From: Variovorax guangxiensis
GTDB taxonomy: Bacteria; Pseudomonadota; Gammaproteobacteria; Burkholderiales; Burkholderiaceae_C
NCBI RefSeq assembly: GCF_003952165.1
Contig: NZ_RXFT01000001.1
Location: 1,116,001-1,180,000, forward strand
Direction: 5' to 3'
Length of the DNA: 64,000 nucleotides
Below the pieces are notes generated by a model, which made no database searches, was not told the origin of the DNA, and saw only the letters and a list, made by a program, of their open reading frames with translations. Of this stretch, positions 1-8,732 are shown one piece after another. The translations under genes and the position numbers were made by a program. How positions within the stretch are numbered: the stretch's first letter is position 1; each line of letters begins with the position of its first letter.

Positions 1-368
1 GCCGCGACGCGGTGCTGGCCGGCTTCCAGTCGCCGCTGCAAAGCGGCCGCAGCGTGGTCGCCGCCATCACCAACAGCGAGTCGAAGGACGCGCTGCTCAA
101 CGCGCTGATGACGCCCGAGCTGCTCAAGAGCGTGCAGGGCAGCATGACCATCGTGCGCGACACGCAGGTCAACAGCGTGCTGGGCCAGGACACGTATTAC
201 GTCGGCCGCCTGCCGCCCGTCGCCTGGGTGCAGTGGCACCTCTCGCGCAGCCCGCTGATGCTGGCCGGGCTGGTGATCGTGCTGGCGCTGCTGGGCGCGG
301 CCGTGTCGTACGCGGGCCTGCAGCTGCGCGCGCGCCGCCGGCTGTCGGTGAAGGCCAAGGGGAAGTAA
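1..368 (+). CDS. bcsB: Cellulose synthase regulatory subunit BcsB, C-terminal end (partial)
   Basis: Only about the last 120 residues are inside the window; the open frame runs in from the left edge. It ends with a single hydrophobic membrane segment (about 20 residues, Leu/Val/Ala-rich) followed by a short Arg/Lys-rich cytoplasmic tail, the usual end of BcsB, the membrane-anchored periplasmic partner of the BcsA glucan synthase. The stop lies 7 bases before bcsZ, and bcsC follows, so the operon order is bcs(A)B-Z-C. The identity rests on this tail plus the operon context; the diagnostic carbohydrate-binding domains lie outside the window. Confidence 0.8.
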   Translation, partial: RDAVLAGFQSPLQSGRSVVAAITNSESKDALLNALMTPELLKSVQGSMTIVRDTQVNSVLGQDTYYVGRLPPVAWVQWHLSRSPLMLAGLVIVLALLGAAVSYAGLQLRARRRLSVKAKGK

Positions 369-375
369 GGAACTC

Positions 376-1638
376 ATGCGACGCTCGAACACGGCGCCCC
401 CACCCGAGCGGCTTGCGAGCCGGCGTGCCCTGCTGGGCGCGGCCGGGCTGGCGCTGGCGCTGCCCCGGCTGGCCGCTGCAGCGCCCACCGCCGCGCCCCC
501 GGCGCCTGCCGCTGCTCCAGCAGCCGCACCGGCCTGCCACCCCGCCACCGACTGGGCCGCCTTCGCCGCGCGCCACATACAGCCCGACGGCCGGGTGATC
601 GACTTCAACACGCCGCAGCAGCAGTCGACCTCCGAGGGCCAGTCGTACGGCATGTTCTTCGCGCTGGTCCACAACGACCGCGCCACCTTCTCTCGCGTGC
701 TGGCGTGGACCGAGGCCAACCTCGCAGGCGGCAGCCTCGCCAGGCAGCTGCCGGCCTGGCAATGGGGCCGCAAGCCCAGCGGCGGATGGGGCGTGCTCGA
801 CGCCAACGCCGCCTCGGACGCCGACCTGTGGATCGCCTATTCGCTGATGGAAGCCGGCCGCCTCTGGAACGATGCCGCCTATCGCACGCTCGGCCGCGAG
901 GTGCTGGCGCTGGCGGTGCGCGAGGAGATCATCAACGTGCCGGGCCTCGGGCGCATGCTGTTGCCCTGGCCCAAGTCGGTGGCGAGCGGGCCGCTGTGGC
1001 GCCTCAACCCGAGCTATGCGCCGCTGCAGCTGCTGCGCTACTTCCAGCAGGCCGACGCGGCCGGCCCGTGGAACGAGGTCATCGACAACACGCTGCGCAT
1101 GTTCGGCGCCGTCACGCCCAAGGGCTTCGCGCCCGACTGGTGCGCCTGGTCGCAGGATTCGCGCTCTTTCGTTGCCGATCCACAGAAGGGCGTCACCGGC
1201 AGCTATGACGCCATCCGCGTCTACCTCTGGGCGGGCATGCTTTCCGAGCGCGACCCGGCGCGCAAGATGCTGCTGCTGAGCCTGCGCGGCCCGCGCCAGG
1301 CACTCGCCGAGAACCACGCGGTGCCCGAGTACGTCGACACCGTCACCGGCCAGGTCCGCGGCATGGCGCCGCTGGGCTTCTCGGGCGCAATGCTGCCCTA
1401 CCTCAAGGCGCTGGACGCCGCCGACGCCCTGTCCGACCAGGTCGCCCGCGTGCCCGGCGGCCGCGCGGCGCCTCCCGCACCCAACGCAACGACGCCACCC
1501 GTGGCGCCCTTGCCGTACTACGAACAGTGCCTGTTGCTTTTCGGACAGGCGTGGCTCGACGGCCGCTATGAATTCGGCCGCAACGGCCAGCTGCAAACCT
1601 CATGGAGAACGCTATGCCGTCCCAATCGACCGGCCTGA
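376..1638 (+). CDS. bcsZ: Cellulose-operon endoglucanase BcsZ, glycoside hydrolase family 8
   Basis: Periplasmic endo-1,4-beta-glucanase that trims nascent cellulose and is needed for normal polymer export. The N-terminus has SRRALLG followed by a hydrophobic Ala/Leu stretch, a twin-arginine-like signal, then an Ala/Pro-rich spacer to about residue 52. The GH8 proton donor is Glu87 in SEGQSYGMFFAL and the likely base is Asp278 in GSYDAIRVYLW; DADLWIAY is also conserved. At 420 residues it is about 50 longer than E. coli BcsZ because of the spacer and a Pro-rich insert near residues 365-380. The last 37 bases overlap the start of bcsC in another frame, so the two are probably translationally coupled. 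Confidence 0.93.
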   Translation: MRRSNTAPPPERLASRRALLGAAGLALALPRLAAAAPTAAPPAPAAAPAAAPACHPATDWAAFAARHIQPDGRVIDFNTPQQQSTSEGQSYGMFFALVHNDRATFSRVLAWTEANLAGGSLARQLPAWQWGRKPSGGWGVLDANAASDADLWIAYSLMEAGRLWNDAAYRTLGREVLALAVREEIINVPGLGRMLLPWPKSVASGPLWRLNPSYAPLQLLRYFQQADAAGPWNEVIDNTLRMFGAVTPKGFAPDWCAWSQDSRSFVADPQKGVTGSYDAIRVYLWAGMLSERDPARKMLLLSLRGPRQALAENHAVPEYVDTVTGQVRGMAPLGFSGAMLPYLKALDAADALSDQVARVPGGRAAPPAPNATTPPVAPLPYYEQCLLLFGQAWLDGRYEFGRNGQLQTSWRTLCRPNRPA

Positions 1639-4600
1639 AGCCCCGGCGCTCGCTCGGCGTCGCCCCCGGCTCGCGTCCTTTCCCGAGCCCTTTTTCGCTC
1701 TCTCCGCAATCCCGTCAATGGACGGCCTGCCTCGGCATGCTCGTCGCGCTGTGCGCCGCCAACCCCGCTCACGCGCAGGCAGACGCCAGCGCCGCGCTGA
1801 TCGAGCAAGGCAACTACTGGCAGGCCCAGGGCCGTGCCGATCTCGCCGAGGAAAGCTGGAAGAAGCTGCTGAGCGTGCAGCCCCAGTCGACCGACGCGAT
1901 GTACGGCATGGCGCAGGTCGAGCTCTCGCGCGGCAACTCCGAGGCCGCGCGCGGCTGGATCGCCCGCCTGCGCACCGCGAATCCGAACGACAGCCGCCTC
2001 GCGCGCCTGCAGCAGCAGTCGCAGCAGCCCGCCGGCGCGCAAAGCACGCTGCAGCGCGCCCGCGCCGCCGCGCGTGCCGGCCGTGCCGCCGAGGCAGTGG
2101 AGCTGTACCGCAGCCAGTTCGACAACCGCCCGCCGCCCGAGGCGCTGGCACTCGAGTACTACCAGGTGCTGGCCAGCACGCCCCAGGGCGCCGACGAAGG
2201 CCGCCGGGGGCTCGAACAGCTGGTGAAGGATCACCCGGAAAACACCAGCTACAAGCTCGCGCTGGCGCAGCAGAAGACATACAGCGAATCGACGCGCCGC
2301 GCCGGTATCCGTGAGCTGGTCGAGCTGACCCGACAGCCCGCCGTTGCCAGCGCCGCGCGCGCCGCGTGGCGGCAGGCGCTGATCTGGCTCGACGCCCGCC
2401 AGCCCGATGTTCCGCTCTACCAGGAATACCTGAGCAACAACCAGACCGACGCAGCCGTGGCCGCGCGGCTGGAAAGCCTCACCACCGCCAAGGCCGCGGC
2501 CACCAGCTCGCCCGGCGTTCCGGTGGGCGAAGGCTTCAAGGCGCTGGACCGCGGCGACGCGAGCACCGCCGAGCAGCGCTTCCAGCAGGCGCTTCGCACC
2601 AAGGCCGACGACACCGAGGCGCTGGGCGGACTGGGCCTGGTGCGCCTGCGCCAGGAGCGTTTCGCCGAGGCGCAGGAGCTGCTGGAGCGCGCGGTGCGCG
2701 GCGGCGGCAGCAAATGGAATTCGGCGCTGCAGAGCGCCAGCTACTGGGTGCTGGTCGGACAGGCCCGGGCCGCCCAGGGCAAGAACGACCTGCGCGGCGC
2801 GCAGTCGCTCTACGAGCGCGCGGTGTGCATCGATCCGCGCGAGCCGGTAGGCCAGAACGCGCTGGCCGACCTGCGCGCCGCCGCGGGCGACTACGCGCAG
2901 GCCGAGCAGGGCTACAAGCGCGTGCTCGAAAGCCGTCCGCAGAACACGCAGGCGCTGCGCGGACTGATCTCTGTCTACGGCCAGACTGGCCGCCCCGACG
3001 AGGCGCTGGCCCTGTCGCGCCGCCTCACGCCCGAGCAGGCCACGCAGCTGGGCGGACTGCGCGACATCCAGGTCGAGCAGGCGCGCAACCGCGCCCGCCA
3101 GCAGGCCGATGCGGGCGATACGGCCGGCGCGCAGCGCACGCTGGAAGACGCGATGCTCGCCGCGCCCGACAGCCCCTGGGTGCGGCTTGACCTCGCCAAT
3201 CTCTACCGCAAGCGCGGCATGGTGTCCGAAGCGCGCGGCGTGATGGAGGGCCTGCTGATGTCGCAGCCCGACATGCCCGACGCGCTCTACGCCAGCGCCC
3301 TGCTCGCCTCCGAGACCGGCGACGCGGCAGCGGGCATCCAGTACCTCGAACGCATTCCCGCCGGCTCGCGCACGCGCGACATGGCGGCACTGCAGCGCCG
3401 CCTCTGGGCGCAGCAGCAGGCGGCACGCGCGCTGGCGCTGGCTCGCCAGGGCCAGGTGGATGCCGCACGCGGCGTGCTCGCGCAGGCAGAGTCGGCGCTC
3501 AGCGCCGACATGCCAGCCGAGCTCTGGGGCCAGCTCGCGGGCGCCTATGCCGAGATCGGCGACGCGCCGCGCGCCCTGGCCATGAGCCGCCAGCTGCTGG
3601 CGCGCTCGCCCACGCCGAGCACCGGCGACCGGCTGCTGTACGCCTCGGTGCTGCTCAAGACCAGGCAGGACATCGAGCTGTCGGCCGTGCTGCGCCAGCT
3701 GGCCACCACCAACATGACGGCCAGCCAGCGCGCCGACTTCGACAACCTGCGCATCGCCTTCGCGCTGCGCCAGACGGATTCGCTGCGCGAGGCCGGCAAC
3801 CTGGAAGCCGCCTACAACGCGATGGCACCAGTGCTCGCCGAGCGCCCGGAAGATCCGCAGGCGCTGGCCGCGCTGGCACGCCTGTACTCGGCGGCGCGCG
3901 ACGAAGGCCAGGCGCTCGCGCTCTACCAGCGCGTGCTTCAGCGCAACCCGACCGATCTCGACACCCTGCTCTCCGCCGCGGCCAGCGCCAGCGCGCAGCG
4001 CGACCACAGCTCGGCCGAGAACTACGTGATGGCCGCGCTCAAGCAGGCCCCCGACCAGTCGCGCGTGCTCGCGGCGGCCGGGCGCGTCTACCGCAACGCG
4101 GGCGAGAGCCGCAAGGCCGAGCAGTACCTGCGCGCGGCGGTCGAGGCCGAGCGGCAGGTGGCATCGGGCGGCTTCGCGCCCGGCGGCATGGCGGCCTCGC
4201 CGTTGCCGCCGGCCAATCCCTTCGCGGGCATGACGGGCGGCGCGCCGAGCGCGGCCGTGCCGGCCAGCTATCCGGCGGCCAACGGCAATCCATTCGCTCA
4301 GGCGCGCATGCAACCGGCGTCCTATCAGGCATTGCCGGTGCCGGCGGGTTACCCGGTCGCGCAGGCCTATCCGGCGGCGAACCAGGCGTATCCGGCCTAT
4401 CCCGCGGCTGCGGCACCGAATGCCTATCCGCCTGGCGCGCTGCCCTGGAACCCGGGCGCTCCGGCGTCGAACGCCAAGGGCCGCACGACGGCGGCCAAGT
4501 CGTCGTCGACGCGCACGGCACGCAATGCCGCCGCGAACCCGAACAATGTGCCGCAGGCCTCCGCGTACATCGCGCAGCCGATGCAGCAGCCGTTACCCCA

Positions 4601-6014
4601 GTACCCGGTGCCCGGCACGCAGCAGGTCGCGCCGGTCTACATTCCGCCGGCGCAGCAGCCCGGCGGCTATCCGGCTCCCGGCTATCCGCAGGCGAATGCC
4701 GCGTATGCGCAGGCCAACACGCCGCGCGCGGACACCGGCTGGAATGCGCCGCCGCGCAGCGCGCCCGCGGCGAGCTCGGTGGCCGCCGAGCTGCAGGAGC
4801 TCGAATCGCAGCGCGCCGTGAGCCTCACGGCGGGCACGGTGTACCGCAACCGCGCCGGCGAGGCGGGGCTGAGCCGGCTGTCGGACTTCCAGCTGCCGAT
4901 ACAGGCGCGCTTCCCGGCGGGTGAAGGCAAGATCGTCGTGGGCGTGACGCCCACCGTGCTCGATGCCGGCACGCCCGCGAGCGACTACGCCACCGGCAGC
5001 CGCTTCGGCGGCGGCCCCAGCGCCGCACTGAACGCGCTGCGCAGCGGCGCCTCGGCCGGCCAGCAGAATGCGGCCGGCGTCGGGCTCAACGTGGGCTACG
5101 AGGGCAAGAACATCGATGCCGGCATCGGCACCACGCCGTTGGGCTTTCCCACCACCAACGTGGTCGGCAACGTGACCTTCAAGGGCAGCATCGGCGACTC
5201 GTGGAACTACAAGGCCGACATCTCCCGCCGCGCCGTGACCGACAGCGTGCTGTCGTTCGCGGGCGCCAAGGACGAGCGCACCAACGAGCGCTGGGGCGGC
5301 GTGGTCGCCACCGGCGTTCGCGGCGACATCGGCTATGACGACGGCACCTACGGCGTGTACAGCTACCTCGCCGCGCACGGCATCACCGGCAGGAACGTGC
5401 AGAGCAATTCGCGCGTGGAAACCGGTGGCGGCGCCTACCTGCACCTGCTGAACAGCCCGAACTCCAAGCTCACGCTGGGCATGAACATCGGCCTGATGGG
5501 CTACCAGAAGAACCTGAGCTACTACACCTTCGGGCAAGGCGGCTACTTCAGCCCGCAGAGCTTCGTGAGCGTGGCCTTCCCGGTCGACTGGAGCGGGCGC
5601 AGCGACAGGCTCTCGTGGCGCCTGAACGCCTCGCTGGGCGTGCAGTCGTTCACCCAGAAGTCGTCGCCCTACTTCCCGACGGACCCGTCGCGCAACGCGG
5701 CCGCATCGAGCGCCGCCTACCAGGCGCTGGCGCTGGGGCTGAGCAGCTCGGCCTACAACAACACCTACGCCAGCAGCTCCAAGACCGGCCTGGCCTACAA
5801 CCTGGCCGCGGTGGTGGAGTACCAGCTGGCGCCGAAGATGTTCCTGGGCGGGGCGCTGGGCTTCAACAATGCGCAGAACTACCGGCAGTTCACCGGCAGC
5901 GTCTACCTGCGCTATGTGTTCGGCGGCTCCAGCAGCATCGGCGTGCCTGGCTACGGCACCGGAAGCGGCACCACGCTGAACCCGATGACCTCGCCCTACA
6001 CGCCGCTGCTCTGA
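1602..6014 (+). CDS. bcsC: Cellulose synthase operon protein C (TPR periplasmic scaffold plus outer-membrane barrel)
   Basis: BcsC guides cellulose through the periplasm and across the outer membrane. The 1470-residue product has a signal-like hydrophobic stretch ending near PAHAQA (about residue 60), then tetratricopeptide repeats to about residue 850. A roughly 200-residue Pro/Ala/Tyr/Gln-rich low-complexity linker follows (about 855-1058), then the BCSC_C barrel domain to the C-terminus. The linker has repeated YPAAN, NPFA and PGYP motifs and is unusually long. An alternative start is the ATG at 1614. The gene starts inside bcsZ and its last 19 bases overlap the 3' end of the convergent GGDEF-EAL gene. 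Confidence 0.93.
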   Translation: MENAMPSQSTGLKPRRSLGVAPGSRPFPSPFSLSPQSRQWTACLGMLVALCAANPAHAQADASAALIEQGNYWQAQGRADLAEESWKKLLSVQPQSTDAMYGMAQVELSRGNSEAARGWIARLRTANPNDSRLARLQQQSQQPAGAQSTLQRARAAARAGRAAEAVELYRSQFDNRPPPEALALEYYQVLASTPQGADEGRRGLEQLVKDHPENTSYKLALAQQKTYSESTRRAGIRELVELTRQPAVASAARAAWRQALIWLDARQPDVPLYQEYLSNNQTDAAVAARLESLTTAKAAATSSPGVPVGEGFKALDRGDASTAEQRFQQALRTKADDTEALGGLGLVRLRQERFAEAQELLERAVRGGGSKWNSALQSASYWVLVGQARAAQGKNDLRGAQSLYERAVCIDPREPVGQNALADLRAAAGDYAQAEQGYKRVLESRPQNTQALRGLISVYGQTGRPDEALALSRRLTPEQATQLGGLRDIQVEQARNRARQQADAGDTAGAQRTLEDAMLAAPDSPWVRLDLANLYRKRGMVSEARGVMEGLLMSQPDMPDALYASALLASETGDAAAGIQYLERIPAGSRTRDMAALQRRLWAQQQAARALALARQGQVDAARGVLAQAESALSADMPAELWGQLAGAYAEIGDAPRALAMSRQLLARSPTPSTGDRLLYASVLLKTRQDIELSAVLRQLATTNMTASQRADFDNLRIAFALRQTDSLREAGNLEAAYNAMAPVLAERPEDPQALAALARLYSAARDEGQALALYQRVLQRNPTDLDTLLSAAASASAQRDHSSAENYVMAALKQAPDQSRVLAAAGRVYRNAGESRKAEQYLRAAVEAERQVASGGFAPGGMAASPLPPANPFAGMTGGAPSAAVPASYPAANGNPFAQARMQPASYQALPVPAGYPVAQAYPAANQAYPAYPAAAAPNAYPPGALPWNPGAPASNAKGRTTAAKSSSTRTARNAAANPNNVPQASAYIAQPMQQPLPQYPVPGTQQVAPVYIPPAQQPGGYPAPGYPQANAAYAQANTPRADTGWNAPPRSAPAASSVAAELQELESQRAVSLTAGTVYRNRAGEAGLSRLSDFQLPIQARFPAGEGKIVVGVTPTVLDAGTPASDYATGSRFGGGPSAALNALRSGASAGQQNAAGVGLNVGYEGKNIDAGIGTTPLGFPTTNVVGNVTFKGSIGDSWNYKADISRRAVTDSVLSFAGAKDERTNERWGGVVATGVRGDIGYDDGTYGVYSYLAAHGITGRNVQSNSRVETGGGAYLHLLNSPNSKLTLGMNIGLMGYQKNLSYYTFGQGGYFSPQSFVSVAFPVDWSGRSDRLSWRLNASLGVQSFTQKSSPYFPTDPSRNAAASSAAYQALALGLSSSAYNNTYASSSKTGLAYNLAAVVEYQLAPKMFLGGALGFNNAQNYRQFTGSVYLRYVFGGSSSIGVPGYGTGSGTTLNPMTSPYTPLL

Positions 6015-7366
6015 TCCGGGAGGCCCAAAGTGGGCCACCCGTCGCGGCCCCACAGCGGGGCGCGCTCGTACTGGGCCACCCACGGCGCCACGTCCTTGGC
6101 CGCCATCGGCTTGCTGATGCCGAAGCCCTGTCCCAGCGTGCAGCCCATGGCCAGCAGCGCCTCGCCCTGCTTCACCGTCTCGACGCCCTCGGCGACGGCC
6201 GTGAGGCCCAGCGCGTGAAGCAGCGCGATGATGCCCTGCACGATGGCCCGGTCCTGGCTGTTGTCGAGCATGCCGCGCACGAAGGACTGGTCGATCTTCA
6301 CCGTCGACACCGGCAGCTGGCGCAGGTAGGTCAGCGACGAGTACCCGGTGCCGAAGTCGTCGATGGTGACGCCCACGCCGAGCAGCTTGCAAGCTTCGAC
6401 GAACAAGGCGACGTTCGCGAACTGGCTGATGGCCGTGGTCTCGAGGATCTCGAGTTCGAGCATGCCCTCGCCCTGCTTCGGAAACTGCGCGAGGTGCCGT
6501 GCCAGGCGCTCGACGAAGTCCCAGCGCATCATGTGGCGCGGCGCCACGTTCACGCTCACCGAGATCTGCAGGCCCGCGAGGCGCCACTGGTGCGCCTGCC
6601 ACAGCGCAGTGGCGATGGCCCAGTCGCCGACCTGCTCGACCAGCGCGTCGTCTTCGATCAGCGGCACGAACTGCGAGGGCGGCATCAGGCCGCGCTCTGG
6701 GTGCTGCCAGCGGATCAGCGCCTCGACGCCGACCACCACGCCGCGCAGCATGTCGACCTTGGGCTGGTAGACAAGGAAGAACTCGCCCTGCAGCAGCCCT
6801 TCCTGGATGCGCTGGCGCTCGCGCACCACCTGCTCGTCGGCGCGTGCCTGCGGGGCGTCGAAGTAGTGGACCTTGCCGTCGGCCGCGCGCTTGGCGAAGA
6901 AGGCCGCGTGCTGCGCCTGGCGCAGCGCCGTCTCGGGGGGCGGGCCATTGCTGTCGAGCAGCATGGCGCCGATGCTCGCGTCGATGCTGGCCGACTGGCC
7001 GCGCCAGTCCCAGGGCTCGGCGAGCACTGCCTGGATGCGTTCCAGCACCTGCGCGCACTGGGAGGTTCCGAGGCCGGCGAACAGGGCCGCGAACTCGTCG
7101 CCGCCAACGCGCGCCATCACGCTTTCGCGCGGCAGCTCGGCCTTGATACGGCGGGCCACTTCCTCCAGGGCCGCATTGCCCGCGACCATGCCCAGGCGCG
7201 AATTCAGCTCGGCGAAGCGGTCGACATCGATGTAGCAGACCGCGGCCAGCCGCTTGCCGGCCCGGGCCCAGTCCGCCATCAGCGGGCGCAGCACCTCATC
7301 CGGCGGGAGGCGGGCCGATCCGTCGTAGTACGACGGCAACGAGACTGTGGGTTGCTGGTTCGACAA
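5996..7366 (-). CDS. Dual GGDEF-EAL protein (cyclic di-GMP turnover)
   Basis: Cytoplasmic 456-residue protein with no membrane segment. The GGDEF domain is at about residues 40-170 with an intact GGDEF at 88-92. No Asp is found where the RxxD inhibitory site would sit (R80-E-S-V). The EAL domain spans about 190-440 with EAL at 215-217, IDDFGTGYSSL, a KID motif and EGVET, so phosphodiesterase residues look intact. Both activities could therefore be real. Translation appears to begin at a TTG at 7366 behind a GGAG; the next in-frame ATG would remove part of the GGDEF domain. Its 3' end overlaps bcsC by 19 bases. A role in tuning cellulose synthesis through c-di-GMP is inferred from position and known BcsA biology. 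Confidence 0.92.
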   Translation of the reverse strand: MSNQQPTVSLPSYYDGSARLPPDEVLRPLMADWARAGKRLAAVCYIDVDRFAELNSRLGMVAGNAALEEVARRIKAELPRESVMARVGGDEFAALFAGLGTSQCAQVLERIQAVLAEPWDWRGQSASIDASIGAMLLDSNGPPPETALRQAQHAAFFAKRAADGKVHYFDAPQARADEQVVRERQRIQEGLLQGEFFLVYQPKVDMLRGVVVGVEALIRWQHPERGLMPPSQFVPLIEDDALVEQVGDWAIATALWQAHQWRLAGLQISVSVNVAPRHMMRWDFVERLARHLAQFPKQGEGMLELEILETTAISQFANVALFVEACKLLGVGVTIDDFGTGYSSLTYLRQLPVSTVKIDQSFVRGMLDNSQDRAIVQGIIALLHALGLTAVAEGVETVKQGEALLAMGCTLGQGFGISKPMAAKDVAPWVAQYERAPLWGRDGWPTLGLPDQSSGV

Positions 7367-7508
7367 AAGACTGGAGCTCCGGAAGTCGCGGGCTATTGTT
7401 CTCCCAATTGGGACTGATCCACCCTTTGCCGCGAAGATTTGTTACCGGTACGTGTTTGCACCACAACACCTTCGTATACATCACGGTGGCGTGGTCCGGC
7501 GAAGTCCG

Positions 7509-7856
7509 CTAGCCGCAGTACGCGCCGACCACCCGGCCGGTGGGCTCGACCTGCACGTTGAGCCGCATCATGTCCTGCGCCGGGTCGGCCGGCTCGGTCG
7601 CGAGCACGCTGCGCGCCATGCGGGCGCCGGCGCGCTGGCGCATTTCCTCCAGCAGCTGCTGGGTGATGCGCAGCCCCAGTCCGAAGCGCACGGAGGCCGC
7701 CTGACAGGTCTCGGGCGGCGTGACGAAGCTCGGGGGTTCGGGCACTTCCGAAGTCAGGGGCCGGTCGGCGGGGGGCGCCTGGCAGGCGGCCAGGGCGAGG
7801 CAGAGGCCCAGGGCAGCCATGCCGGGCAGGTGTCGACCGTTCGCGTGGATGCGCAT
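7509..7856 (-). CDS. Putative lipoprotein, peptidase inhibitor I78-like
   Basis: Start chosen at 7856 because AAGGAG lies about nine bases upstream; an ATG at 7904 would give 16 extra residues ahead of the signal peptide. The 115-residue product has a lipoprotein signal ending LALAACQAP (lipobox Cys). A small domain follows that begins with a Cys (PPETCQAA) and ends RLNVQVEPTGRVVGAYCG. That spacing and the terminal Cys-Gly resemble the inhibitor I78 family of serine-protease inhibitors. The family call is by eye and moderate; the periplasmic lipoprotein location is better supported. Single-gene unit. Confidence 0.65.
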   Translation of the reverse strand: MRIHANGRHLPGMAALGLCLALAACQAPPADRPLTSEVPEPPSFVTPPETCQAASVRFGLGLRITQQLLEEMRQRAGARMARSVLATEPADPAQDMMRLNVQVEPTGRVVGAYCG

Positions 7857-8054
7857 CTTTCTTGCTCCTTCGTCGTTCTTCATGCTGTGCGGAAGCTTAT
7901 TCAACTCCGGGGGCGGCCCTGTGGCACAGGTTAAGCCAGCGGGCCTCGATGCATCAACTAAATCACGGGGGCGCGGCCCGGCGTCGCATTCGAGGGGTAT
8001 GCTGAAAGCAACGCGCGCAGCCCATTGCAGTCAAGGCCCCTCGGGCACGAACCC

Positions 8055-8732
8055 ATGACACAAACCCCTGCCACGGTCTTCCTGATCGACGTCGACAACA
8101 CCCTGCTCGACAACGACCGCTTCATCGCCGATCTCCATGCCCGCCTCGACGAGGCTTTCGGCGCCGAGCTCGCCAGCCGCTACTGGACGGGCTTCGAGAA
8201 GCTGCGCGACGAACTCGGCTACGTCGACTACCTCGGCGCGCTGCAGCTCTTTCGCGCCGGCGCGGGCCGCAGCGGCATGAGCGACCCGCAGCTGCTGCGG
8301 ATGTCCGGGTTCGTGGTCGACTACCCCTTCGCCGACAGGCTCTACCCCGGCGCGCTAGAAGCGCTGAAGCACCTGCGCCGCCACGGCCCCACGGTGATCC
8401 TCTCGGACGGCGACGTGGTCCTGCAGCCGCGCAAGGTGCAGCGCTCGGGCCTGTGGGAGGCCACCGAGGGCCGCGTGCTGATCTACGTGCACAAGGAGGA
8501 GATGCTCGACGCCGTCGAGCAGCACCACCCCGCGCGGCACTACGTGATGATCGACGACAAGCTGCGCATCCTCTCGGCCATGAAAGCCATCTGGGGACCG
8601 CGTCTTACAACCGTCTTCGTGCGGCAAGGGCACTATGCGCTCGACGCCGGGGCCAACGCGGCCCACGCACCCGCCGACATCACCGTCGAGCGCATCTCGG
8701 ATCTCATCAACTTCGACTTCCCGTCCACATGA
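8055..8732 (+). CDS. HAD-superfamily hydrolase
   Basis: Phosphatase-like protein of 225 residues. Motif I is [13 protein letters not shown] near the N-terminus (nucleophile Asp and the Asp two residues on). Motif II Ser/Thr is in VILSDGD, and motif IV resembles [11 protein letters not shown]. The ATG at 8055 places motif I at the usual distance from the N-terminus. The stop codon overlaps the ATG of phosphoglucomutase (ATGA at 8729-8732), so the two are translationally coupled. A role in sugar-phosphate metabolism is plausible, but the substrate cannot be read from sequence. Confidence 0.85.
   Translation: MTQTPATVFLIDVDNTLLDNDRFIADLHARLDEAFGAELASRYWTGFEKLRDELGYVDYLGALQLFRAGAGRSGMSDPQLLRMSGFVVDYPFADRLYPGALEALKHLRRHGPTVILSDGDVVLQPRKVQRSGLWEATEGRVLIYVHKEEMLDAVEQHHPARHYVMIDDKLRILSAMKAIWGPRLTTVFVRQGHYALDAGANAAHAPADITVERISDLINFDFPST

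Noticed and set aside
1566..4313. Long open frame on the minus strand opposite bcsC
   Set aside because: High GC keeps antisense frames open. It has no domain pattern, is Arg/Ala/Gly-rich and lies wholly opposite a clear bcsC.
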